From the NCBI GenBank assembly GCA_020027255.1, contig JAHRAP010000012.1, positions 1 through 5,638 on the forward strand: a DNA stretch of 5,638 bases, written 5' to 3'. Source of the DNA: Nitrosopumilaceae archaeon. Its GTDB lineage: Archaea; Thermoproteota; Nitrososphaeria; Nitrososphaerales; Nitrosopumilaceae. This document shows positions 1-5,318 of the stretch, in pieces. Every line of letters begins with the position of its first letter. The stretch's first letter is position 1. The translations under genes were made by a program, and so were the position numbers. The notes below the pieces were generated by a model. It saw only the letters and a program-made list of their open reading frames with translations, was not told the DNA's origin and searched no databases.

Positions 1-1
1 T

Positions 2-649
2 ATTAGGTTAGTATCTAAAGAAATGAAAAAAGGCACTTATCTTATAGACATATCTTCTCAAAAATCTAAAACTGTATCTGCCCTTTCAAAAACTCCATCT
101 AAAATAAATCCAATATGCATACATCCTATGTTTGGACCAGGGATAAAAGATATAACTGGACACAATATAATATCAATCCCAATAAAAGACGCTAAAAACG
201 AATTACATATAGCGAAATCATTGTTTCCGTCTGCAACATTCGTTACGATAGATGCTGTAGAACATGATAAAAAAATAGCTGTCATATTAGGATTGACACA
301 CTTGATAAACCTGATTTTTGCAAATATATTGTCAAAAGACGAAAAAATATCACTTACATATAAAATGTCTGGTACTACTTTCAAAGCACAAAAGATCATC
401 TGCGAAAGTATTATGAACGAATCACCTGAACTACTAGAAACAATCATAACTAATCCTGAGATCAAAAAAATCTCTGAGACATTTTGGAAAGATCTAGGAC
501 GAATCATCACATATATTCAAGAAGGTAAAACAGATGACATCATAAATTATATTGAATCATGTAAAAATAGATTGGAAAAAAATGTTGATTTTCATGATTC
601 ATATAATACATTATTGTCTATGGTTAGCTTGATTGAAAAAAATAAATGA
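2..649 (+). CDS. tyrA: Prephenate dehydrogenase, C-terminal part (5' end outside window)
   Basis: Prephenate dehydrogenase oxidatively decarboxylates prephenate to 4-hydroxyphenylpyruvate with NAD(P)+, the committed step to tyrosine in the cytoplasm. The frame is open to the left edge, so the Met at 23 is internal and the nucleotide-binding N-terminus with its glycine-rich loop is missing. The 215 visible residues begin at the end of the Rossmann fold (YLIDISSQKS). HPMFGPG follows at 122-142; its His is at the place of the catalytic His in TyrA proteins. EHD is at 260-268, and then comes the all-helical dimerisation domain. The segment SGTTFK (368-385) has Lys where many TyrA proteins have an Arg. 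No ACT or chorismate mutase domain follows; the protein ends in a helix. The stop overlaps the Nudix start (ATGA), so the two are probably co-transcribed. Family identity is firm; the exact substrate (prephenate or arogenate) is not settled. Confidence 0.87.
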   Translation: MRLVSKEMKKGTYLIDISSQKSKTVSALSKTPSKINPICIHPMFGPGIKDITGHNIISIPIKDAKNELHIAKSLFPSATFVTIDAVEHDKKIAVILGLTHLINLIFANILSKDEKISLTYKMSGTTFKAQKIICESIMNESPELLETIITNPEIKKISETFWKDLGRIITYIQEGKTDDIINYIESCKNRLEKNVDFHDSYNTLLSMVSLIEKNK

Positions 650-1062
650 AAAAACTGAATGTAGTCACATCATTCATAATCAATTCTGGTGAATTATTAA
701 TTTTAAAAAGAAGTAATAAAGTGTCGTCCATGTGTGGGCTATGGTCTGCAATAAGCGGAAGATTAGAACAACATGAAACTCCCATCACACGTGCAAAGCA
801 AGAAATATGGGAAGAAATAGGTCTAGCTAACGATCAAATCAAATTATTGAAAATAGGGACAGTAACAAATATCTACAATCGTGACGATGATTATATACGA
901 AGTTGGTCTATTCATCCATTTTTATTCCAAACTAACACTAAAAAAATTAAATTAAATTGGGAAAATTTTTCTTATCTGTGGATCTTTCCAAACTCATTAA
1001 CAAAATTTAGAACAGTACCACAACTGCATCAAATTTTTATGTCAGTGATTCATCATTTTTAG
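646..1062 (+). CDS. Nudix hydrolase
   Basis: This 138-residue protein is a single-domain Nudix hydrolase, a family that cleaves a nucleoside diphosphate linked to another group using divalent metal. The Nudix box spans residues 38-60 (GRLEQHE...QEIWEEIGL) and fits G-x5-E-x7-RE-U-x-EE-x-G-U except that the Arg before the first catalytic Glu is Gln52. The metal-binding glutamates E53, E56 and E57 are all kept. Upstream, residues 6-37 form the usual opening strands, with LLILKRS and a GLWSAISG segment leading into the box. The start codon lies inside the preceding gene's stop region (ATGA), there is no clear Shine-Dalgarno sequence, and translation is probably coupled. The 3' end runs 26 bp into convergent thiC. 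The substrate cannot be read from the sequence; nucleotide sanitation, ADP-ribose and mRNA-cap-like substrates are all possible. Its position after tyrA does not point to a specific role. Confidence 0.88.
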   Translation: MKKLNVVTSFIINSGELLILKRSNKVSSMCGLWSAISGRLEQHETPITRAKQEIWEEIGLANDQIKLLKIGTVTNIYNRDDDYIRSWSIHPFLFQTNTKKIKLNWENFSYLWIFPNSLTKFRTVPQLHQIFMSVIHHF

Positions 1063-2359
1063 TATATTTTCTTTGTTCTGGTAGCATAATATAGACGCAT
1101 GCACCTCCACACATAGTACATGGTAAATTGTTGCGAGTATGGTTGCCATAATCTCTATTATGAATGCGCATTGCGTTCTCTGGATCTATTGATAAAGCCA
1201 ATTGCTTTTCCCAATCTAATGTTCTTCTAGCTTTAGTCATTTCTAAATCCCATTTGATAGCTTTTGCTCTCAATTTGACCAAGTCTCCCACATGTGCCGC
1301 AATTCTATATGCAATTAAACCATCTTTAACTTCTTTAATACTTGGTAAAGCTAAATGTTCTGAAGGTGTTATATAACATAGTAAGTCTACACCTTCGCCA
1401 GAAGATATAGCGGCTCCAATGGCGCTTGCTATGTGATCATAGCCTGACGCAATATCTGTGACTAAAGGGCCTAAAACGTAATACGGTACATTTCCAATAA
1501 GAGATTTGGCAAGGACTACATTTGCTTTAACTTCATTTAATGGCACATGTCCAGGACCTTCTACCATGACTTGAACATTTTTGTTGTGAGCCCGTTTGGT
1601 TAACCTAGAAACATTTATCATTTCTTGGATTTGTAATTCATCATGAGAATCCAAAATAGATCCTGGCCTTAATGCATCTCCGAGACTTAATGTCACATCA
1701 TATTTGTTAGCTAATTCCAAAATATGATCATAATATGTTATGTATGGATTTTCTTTATTGTATTTTAGCATCCATGCAGCAGTTATAGTTCCTCCTTTGC
1801 TAACTATTCCTCCATATCTTCTTACCTTCAATATTCTTTTTGCTATGTTGTTAGTTATTCCAGCATGAATTGTTGTGTAATCTACACCATCTTTTATATT
1901 ATTTTCAAATGCATTCATAAAATTATCTTCGTCAATAAGCAAAGGATCCTTAAACTTTTTTACTCCATAACTATAAGATTCATAAATTGGGACTGTGCCA
2001 AAAGTAATTGGGGCTACCTTTAATAACATACGCCTTATACTCGCAACATCTCCTCCATCACTTAGATCCATTATGGTATCTGCATGATATTTAACAGCAA
2101 TTTTTGCTTTAGCAATTTCGTCATTGATGTTATTTTTTAATGTGGATGTGCCAATATTGACATTAACTTTGGTTTTAAGCCCTTTTCCAATTCCAACATT
2201 ATGTATTTTCTGGTTCCGCATATTGTTATTAGGTATTATTATGGATCCAGTGGATATCTTAGACATAAGCCAATTTGTTGTTACGTCTTCATCTTTAGCA
2301 ACTCTTTTCATTTCATCAGTTATTACGTTTCTTTTCGCTGCGCTCATTTGAGTGCCCAT
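1037..2359 (-). CDS. thiC: Phosphomethylpyrimidine synthase ThiC (archaeal short form)
   Basis: ThiC is a [4Fe-4S] radical-SAM enzyme that rearranges aminoimidazole ribotide into hydroxymethylpyrimidine phosphate (HMP-P) for thiamine. The ATG at 2357-2359 gives 440 residues, starting MGTQMS. A TTG further upstream (2405-2407) would add 16 residues unlike ThiC and cover the promoter, so it was not chosen. Visible signatures: NMRNQKIHNVGIG (46-58), NVNIGTS (66-72), PIYES (124-128), TIHAG (163-167), SKGG (187-190), DALRPGS (228-234), EGPGHVP (267-273; H271 a likely metal ligand), Y294, SEHLALP (333-339; H335 a likely metal ligand), and the cluster motif C414-x2-C417-x3-C421. The spacing E267/H271/Y294/H335 matches the bacterial enzymes as I recall them. 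The N-terminal extension of the ~600-residue bacterial proteins is absent. Lys188 replaces the Arg of the usual SRGG. The gene is divergent from thiDN with a shared promoter, and its 3' end overlaps the Nudix gene. Confidence 0.96.
   Translation of the reverse strand: MGTQMSAAKRNVITDEMKRVAKDEDVTTNWLMSKISTGSIIIPNNNMRNQKIHNVGIGKGLKTKVNVNIGTSTLKNNINDEIAKAKIAVKYHADTIMDLSDGGDVASIRRMLLKVAPITFGTVPIYESYSYGVKKFKDPLLIDEDNFMNAFENNIKDGVDYTTIHAGITNNIAKRILKVRRYGGIVSKGGTITAAWMLKYNKENPYITYYDHILELANKYDVTLSLGDALRPGSILDSHDELQIQEMINVSRLTKRAHNKNVQVMVEGPGHVPLNEVKANVVLAKSLIGNVPYYVLGPLVTDIASGYDHIASAIGAAISSGEGVDLLCYITPSEHLALPSIKEVKDGLIAYRIAAHVGDLVKLRAKAIKWDLEMTKARRTLDWEKQLALSIDPENAMRIHNRDYGNHTRNNLPCTMCGGACVYIMLPEQRKYTKNDESLT
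1067..1077 (+). terminator. T-rich tract after the Nudix gene
   Basis: TTTTCTTTGTT starts five bases after the Nudix stop codon. Archaeal termination commonly needs only a T-rich non-template stretch without a hairpin, so this is a plausible end for the tyrA-Nudix transcript. It lies within the 3' coding end of convergent thiC, and in such AT-rich DNA a T-rich tract carries limited weight. Confidence 0.28.
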
Positions 2360-2378
2360 TCTGATTACTAGGTTGATG

Positions 2379-2388
2379 TTAAATTTAA
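2379..2388. promoter_or_regulatory. Bidirectional TATA-like box between thiC and thiDN
   Basis: The 51-bp gap between the divergent starts (2360-2410) contains TTAAATTTAA, a perfect 10-base palindrome that reads as a TATA box on either strand. Its centre is about 25 bp from the thiC ATG (2359) and about 27 bp from the thiDN ATG (2411). That is the archaeal distance from TATA box to transcription start, so both mRNAs would begin at or very near their start codons (leaderless). No Shine-Dalgarno sequence is seen before either gene. A repressor such as a ThiN-type regulator could also use a symmetric site here, but that is only a possibility. Confidence 0.6.
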
Positions 2389-2410
2389 ACAATAGTGTGA
2401 AGCACAAGTC

Positions 2411-3706
2411 ATGTTGAACATACTTTCAATAGCTGGTTCTGATCCTACTTCAGGAGCTGGAATTCAAAGTGATATCAAAACATTTTTTATGTTACACACT
2501 TATCCCCTTACCGTAATAACATCTATTACAAGTCAAAACACAAAACAATTTTTTAAAATAAGATCCACTTCTGTTAATATGGTGAAAAGTCAATTAGATT
2601 CCATTTTCTCAGATTTCATCATAGATGCCATTAAAATTGGTGTTGTGTATAATTCTAATATAATCAAAACAATTCATACAAAATTCAAAGATAAAAAATT
2701 ACTTATAGTTACAGATCCCATATTAAAATCTACTACTGGCGGCGTATTTTTAAAACATAATGCATTTGATGATTATAAAAAACTAATAATTCCTATCTCT
2801 ACTGTAATAACACCTAATGTATCAGAAGCATCTACATTAACAGGAATTAAAATCACATCTAAGAATAATCTTTATGAATGTGCATCAAAAATTAAATCAA
2901 TTGGAGCACAAAACGTTATAATTACCGGATTTGAATTCCAAAACACCATCACAGATTTAATTTTAGATAATTGTAAACATATGACGCAAATAAGTAAAAA
3001 ATCAAATATAGTTCATGGGACAGGATGTAATTATTCTGCAGCACTTACAGCGTATTTAGCTATGGGTGAAACTTTGTATCGCGCAGCAATTTTAGCACAA
3101 AAATTTGTTTATGATATAATTATAAATTCAAAACATGTTGGCCATGGAATAACATTGCCTGTATTTAATAAATTCAATGAAATGATAGTACTAAACAACG
3201 CCATTTTAAAATTACAACATGTAGATAGATTTCATACACTAATACCAGAATGTCAAACAAATTTTGTGTTTTCAAGATCAAATCCAAAATCAATCTATGA
3301 TGTAGTTGGTATTTCAGGAAGAATAGTCAAATCTAAAAATAAAATAATTGTTGCTGGCGGACTGGAATATGGCGGATCTAAACATGTAGCCACAGCAGTT
3401 ATAGAAGTAGCAAAAAAATTTCCAGATTTACGTTCTGCAATTAATATTAAATATGACAACCTCATCATACGTAAATTATCTAAAATGAATTATCATATTA
3501 CATCATATGATAGATTCAATGAACCCAACAAAATCAAACACTCTGAAAATAAATCTATCTCGTGGGGAATAAAAAATTCAATTAAATCTACAAACAAAAA
3601 ACCTGACTTAGTATTTCATAAAGGTGATGTTGGAAAAGAACCAATGATAATAATCTTTGGCAAAGATCCTTTCGATGTGATAAAAAAAATATTTGATATA
3701 TGCTGA
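2411..3706 (+). CDS. thiDN: Bifunctional HMP-P kinase / thiamine-phosphate synthase (ThiD-ThiN fusion)
   Basis: The 431 residues hold two enzymes. Residues 1 to about 250 are ThiD, a ribokinase-fold kinase making HMP-PP from HMP(-P): SIAGSDPTSGAGIQSD (6-21) binds the pyrimidine, DPILKSTTG (102-110) and TPNVSEASTL (134-143) are core motifs, and GTGC (203-206) is the anion hole with catalytic Cys206; HGI near 245 ends the domain. Residues about 260-431 are ThiN, the archaeal replacement for ThiE, which joins HMP-PP to thiazole phosphate to give thiamine phosphate. ThiN signatures are PE (279-280), GRIV (303-306), EYGGSKHVA (319-327), NIKY (345-348), SWGI (384-387) and GDVGKEP (405-411). Arg304 and His325, 21 residues apart, match the pair I recall as needed for synthase activity in Pyrobaculum ThiDN, so this is probably an enzyme and not a ThiN-type sensor. 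No DNA-binding domain is attached. Divergent from thiC. Confidence 0.95.
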   Translation: MLNILSIAGSDPTSGAGIQSDIKTFFMLHTYPLTVITSITSQNTKQFFKIRSTSVNMVKSQLDSIFSDFIIDAIKIGVVYNSNIIKTIHTKFKDKKLLIVTDPILKSTTGGVFLKHNAFDDYKKLIIPISTVITPNVSEASTLTGIKITSKNNLYECASKIKSIGAQNVIITGFEFQNTITDLILDNCKHMTQISKKSNIVHGTGCNYSAALTAYLAMGETLYRAAILAQKFVYDIIINSKHVGHGITLPVFNKFNEMIVLNNAILKLQHVDRFHTLIPECQTNFVFSRSNPKSIYDVVGISGRIVKSKNKIIVAGGLEYGGSKHVATAVIEVAKKFPDLRSAINIKYDNLIIRKLSKMNYHITSYDRFNEPNKIKHSENKSISWGIKNSIKSTNKKPDLVFHKGDVGKEPMIIIFGKDPFDVIKKIFDIC

Positions 3707-3720
3707 ATTTATAATATATT

Positions 3721-3728
3721 ATTATATA
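3721..3728 (+). promoter_or_regulatory. TATA-like box for the nucleotidyltransferase gene
   Basis: ATTATATA is centred about 27 bp before the ATG at 3752, in a 45-bp gap. The spacing fits an archaeal core promoter giving a leaderless mRNA. No Shine-Dalgarno sequence is visible (bases before the ATG read AAAACCATCTT). The whole area 3707-3728 is A/T-only apart from one G, which makes the exact box edges uncertain. Confidence 0.5.
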
Positions 3729-3735
3729 GTGCAGC

Positions 3736-3740
3736 TTTTT
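3736..3740 (+). terminator. T-run after thiDN
   Basis: GCAGCTTTTT ends in a run of five T, 30 bases past the thiDN stop and before the expected leaderless start of the next gene. It could end the thiDN transcript without affecting the downstream one. It is short and has no convincing hairpin. Confidence 0.25.
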
Positions 3741-3751
3741 AAAACCATCTT

Positions 3752-4435
3752 ATGTTGGGGATAATATTAGCTGCTGGTGCTGGTATGAGATTACGACCTT
3801 ATACTTCATTATTACCAAAGCCCATGTTGCCAATAAAAAATAAACCATTACTTGAATACCTAATTGTATGGCTAAAAAAAAACGATATACATTCTATTAT
3901 TCTTTGTGTATCGTATATGCACGAAACTATCAAAAAATACTTCGAAGATGGTAATAAATTTGGCGTTGATATAAAATATGTGACTTCTAAGAAACCATTA
4001 TTAACAGCAGGCCAGCTTGGCACTGCTAAAAAATTCATACACGATAAATTTTTGTGCATGTATAGTGATGTAATCTGTAATTTTAATTTACAAAATATGA
4101 TTACACAACATAATAGGAAAAACTCTTTTTCTACTATCGCAATCCATAAACATAAGTTAAATTTTGATTATGGTGTAATAAACACAACTAAGACAGGACG
4201 GGTAACATCATGGATCGAAAAACCCATAATTACGAAAAATATAAACATTGGATGTATGATATTCGAAAAAGATGTATTTGATTTCATTCCTGATAATAAA
4301 CCTTGTGAAATGAATATAGTTATAAGTAATTTATTAAGTAACCACAAACGAATAGATAGTTTTGTGGTGCGGAATAAATTTTATGATGTTGGTAATATAA
4401 AACAATATAGATATATATCGAAAATTTTTAATTAA
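3752..4435 (+). CDS. Sugar-phosphate nucleotidyltransferase, short form without hexapeptide-repeat domain
   Basis: This 227-residue protein belongs to the nucleotidyltransferase family that joins a sugar 1-phosphate to an NTP, releasing pyrophosphate (RmlA, ManC and GlmU type). The signature LAAGAGMRLRPYT..LPKPMLPI covers residues 6-28 and contains the catalytic Arg and Lys positions. Other motifs are KPLLEY (31-36), GQLGTA (87-92), YSDV (104-107, where D106 is the likely metal ligand), DYGVI (139-143), EKP (156-158), NIGCMIF (165-171) and YDVGNIKQY (211-219, where D212 is the second likely metal ligand). The usual Gly before the first Asp is Ser105. The chain ends with the catalytic domain; there is no left-handed beta-helix of the kind archaeal GlmU-like proteins carry. 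It is followed by a GNA1-like acetyltransferase gene in the same frame, 45 bp on. GlcNAc-1-P or glucose/mannose-1-P are plausible substrates; base and sugar specificity cannot be told from sequence. Confidence 0.88.
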   Translation: MLGIILAAGAGMRLRPYTSLLPKPMLPIKNKPLLEYLIVWLKKNDIHSIILCVSYMHETIKKYFEDGNKFGVDIKYVTSKKPLLTAGQLGTAKKFIHDKFLCMYSDVICNFNLQNMITQHNRKNSFSTIAIHKHKLNFDYGVINTTKTGRVTSWIEKPIITKNINIGCMIFEKDVFDFIPDNKPCEMNIVISNLLSNHKRIDSFVVRNKFYDVGNIKQYRYISKIFN

Positions 4436-4449
4436 TCCATAGTATCTGA

Positions 4450-4457
4450 TAAATACA
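4450..4457 (+). promoter_or_regulatory. Possible TATA-like box for the acetyltransferase gene
   Basis: TAAATACA is centred about 27 bp before the ATG at 4481, the spacing seen at the two stronger promoters in this window. A better TATA match, TTATAAAA at 4458-4465, sits too close (about 20 bp) for a leaderless start at 4481. The gene may instead be read through from the nucleotidyltransferase. Confidence 0.3.
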
Positions 4458-4480
4458 TTATAAAAAAACTCAATTCACAG

Positions 4481-4876
4481 ATGACGGATCAATTTTTATC
4501 ATTATTAAATCGCTTTCAACAAACTAATATATCTAAAAATATGGCAAAATCAATTTTACAAATTATAAACAATAATCCTTCGCACATGATCTTTATTGTA
4601 GAATTTAACAACGAAATTGTTGCATCATCTACATTGATATTGGAACAAAAATTTATACATGACGGAAAATGTGTAGGTCATATTGAAGACGTAATTGTGC
4701 ATCCTAAGCATAGACATAACAACATAGGTAGTACTCTAATCAGAATGCTGGTAAAATTAGCTAAAAATAATAATTGTTATAAAATAATTTTAAATTGCGA
4801 TGATCTAACAAAACCATTTTATGAAAAACTAGGATTTTACAACGTTGAAAATTGCATGAGAATAGATCTTCAATAA
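4481..4876 (+). CDS. GNAT acetyltransferase, similar to glucosamine-6-phosphate N-acetyltransferase (GNA1)
   Basis: This 131-residue protein is a GNAT-fold enzyme that would transfer acetyl from acetyl-CoA to an amine. The core reads VEFNNEIVASSTLI (40-53), GHIEDVIV (66-73), the CoA loop R78-HNNIG (78-83), CYKIILNC (99-106) and KPFYEKLGF (111-119). The combination of GHIEDVIV, CYKIILNC and FYEKLGF is typical of GNA1, the eukaryotic enzyme that acetylates glucosamine-6-phosphate on the way to UDP-GlcNAc. In the CoA loop, the usual R-x-x-G-x-G has Asn81 for the first Gly. The N-terminus is shorter than in eukaryotic GNA1 (about 150-185 residues). No ATG, GTG or TTG occurs in frame between the previous stop and 4481, so this start is the longest available. 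It follows a sugar nucleotidyltransferase, which supports an amino-sugar role. Alternatives are other GNAT substrates; the substrate is inferred from similarity and context. Confidence 0.8.
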   Translation: MTDQFLSLLNRFQQTNISKNMAKSILQIINNNPSHMIFIVEFNNEIVASSTLILEQKFIHDGKCVGHIEDVIVHPKHRHNNIGSTLIRMLVKLAKNNNCYKIILNCDDLTKPFYEKLGFYNVENCMRIDLQ

Positions 4877-5289
4877 TACTTGCGTTTGTTTCTTGTTTTT
4901 GTAAATAATAGTAACACTCCGGTAGATATAACTGCAATTGAAACAATAATAAAAATTATTGGAGTGAGTGTAACTGCTAATACCAAATATGTTTTTTCTA
5001 TATCTGTTATTATATTATTGGTTATTATCATACCCACTAGCAATATTATGCCACTGATAATTATAATGACTGCAATGAATTTAGATCCACTTTGCCTTGC
5101 TATTATGAATGAGACTCCTGCTAATACAGAAGCTGGTGCCACTCCTATGGAAATAAATTGCAGAATTTTTGCCGCAGGTTCAATATCTCGTGGTGGGTCA
5201 ATCATAAAGTCATAAATGGTTATCATCTCGCAAACAAACATAATGAATAAACCTAAACTAGCTATTGCAGTATAATTTTCTACAGACAT
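4870..5289 (-). CDS. Small membrane protein with four predicted helices, function unknown
   Basis: I do not recognise the family of this 139-residue protein. Hydrophobic segments lie at about residues 8-27, 43-64, 71-90 and 101-129. The first loop is acidic and proline-containing (DFMIDPPRDIEPAAK, 27-41). The C-terminus is basic (KTRNKRKYY, 131-139), so by the positive-inside rule the tail is probably cytoplasmic, and with four helices the N-terminus too. There is no signal-peptide cleavage site, metal motif or known enzymatic signature. The ATG at 5289 has a GGAG Shine-Dalgarno at a 5-base spacing, which supports both strand and start. It lies 29 bp downstream of the GalT-family gene on the same strand and is likely co-transcribed with it. 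Its last 7 bp overlap the convergent acetyltransferase gene. Strand choice is further supported by the charge pattern; the opposite strand is also open over part of this span. Confidence 0.75.
   Translation of the reverse strand: MSVENYTAIASLGLFIMFVCEMITIYDFMIDPPRDIEPAAKILQFISIGVAPASVLAGVSFIIARQSGSKFIAVIIIISGIILLVGMIITNNIITDIEKTYLVLAVTLTPIIFIIVSIAVISTGVLLLFTKTRNKRKYY
4885..4900 (+). terminator. T-rich tract after the acetyltransferase gene
   Basis: TTTGTTTCTTGTTTTT begins eight bases after the acetyltransferase stop: 13 of 16 bases are T. It is the best archaeal-type T-rich terminator candidate in the window. On the opposite strand the same bases encode the Lys/Arg-rich tail of the membrane protein, which could also explain the T-richness. 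Confidence 0.42.
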
Positions 5290-5294
5290 AAAAT

Positions 5295-5298
5295 CTCC
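5295..5298 (-). promoter_or_regulatory. Shine-Dalgarno site for the membrane-protein gene
   Basis: On the - strand GGAG is followed by five bases (ATTTT) and then the ATG at 5289. It is the only clear ribosome binding site in the window. It fits an internal gene of a transcript starting upstream of the GalT gene, in contrast to the leaderless-looking + strand genes. Confidence 0.6.
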
Positions 5299-5318
5299 AT
5301 GTTGTTAATTGGACTAGT

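Noticed and set aside
58..510. Open frame of about 150 codons on the - strand inside the prephenate dehydrogenase gene
   Set aside because: It is antisense to a clearly recognised protein, has no promoter or ribosome binding site, and its translation matches no motif I know.
2360..2407. Longer thiC product starting at a TTG at 2407
   Set aside because: The extra 16 residues do not look like ThiC, the extension would cover the promoter palindrome, and the ATG at 2359 gives the expected archaeal-type MGTQMS start.
2360..2410. TPP riboswitch upstream of thiC or thiDN
   Set aside because: The gap is only 51 bp, shared by both genes and mostly taken by a TATA-like palindrome. A TPP aptamer needs more length, and no CUGAGA-type conserved elements are present.
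3799..4059. 86-codon - strand open frame inside the nucleotidyltransferase gene
   Set aside because: It is antisense to a well-supported gene with family motifs and has no independent coding signal.
4458..4465. TTATAAAA as the TATA box for the acetyltransferase gene
   Set aside because: Its centre is only about 20 bp from the ATG, which would place transcription start inside the coding region. TAAATACA just upstream fits the spacing better, though weakly.
4880..5215. Hydrophobic + strand open frame of 111 codons opposite the membrane-protein gene
   Set aside because: It begins with TTG, lacks a Shine-Dalgarno or a TATA box at the right distance, and mirrors the hydrophobic codons of the - strand gene. 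The - strand gene has ATG with GGAG and a sensible charge pattern.
5283..5300. Six-codon mini frame (ATG at 5300 to TAG at 5280, - strand) overlapping the membrane-protein start, as a possible regulatory leader
   Set aside because: Its ATG is formed by the bases next to the GGAG site, it has no ribosome binding site of its own, and such short frames occur often by chance.
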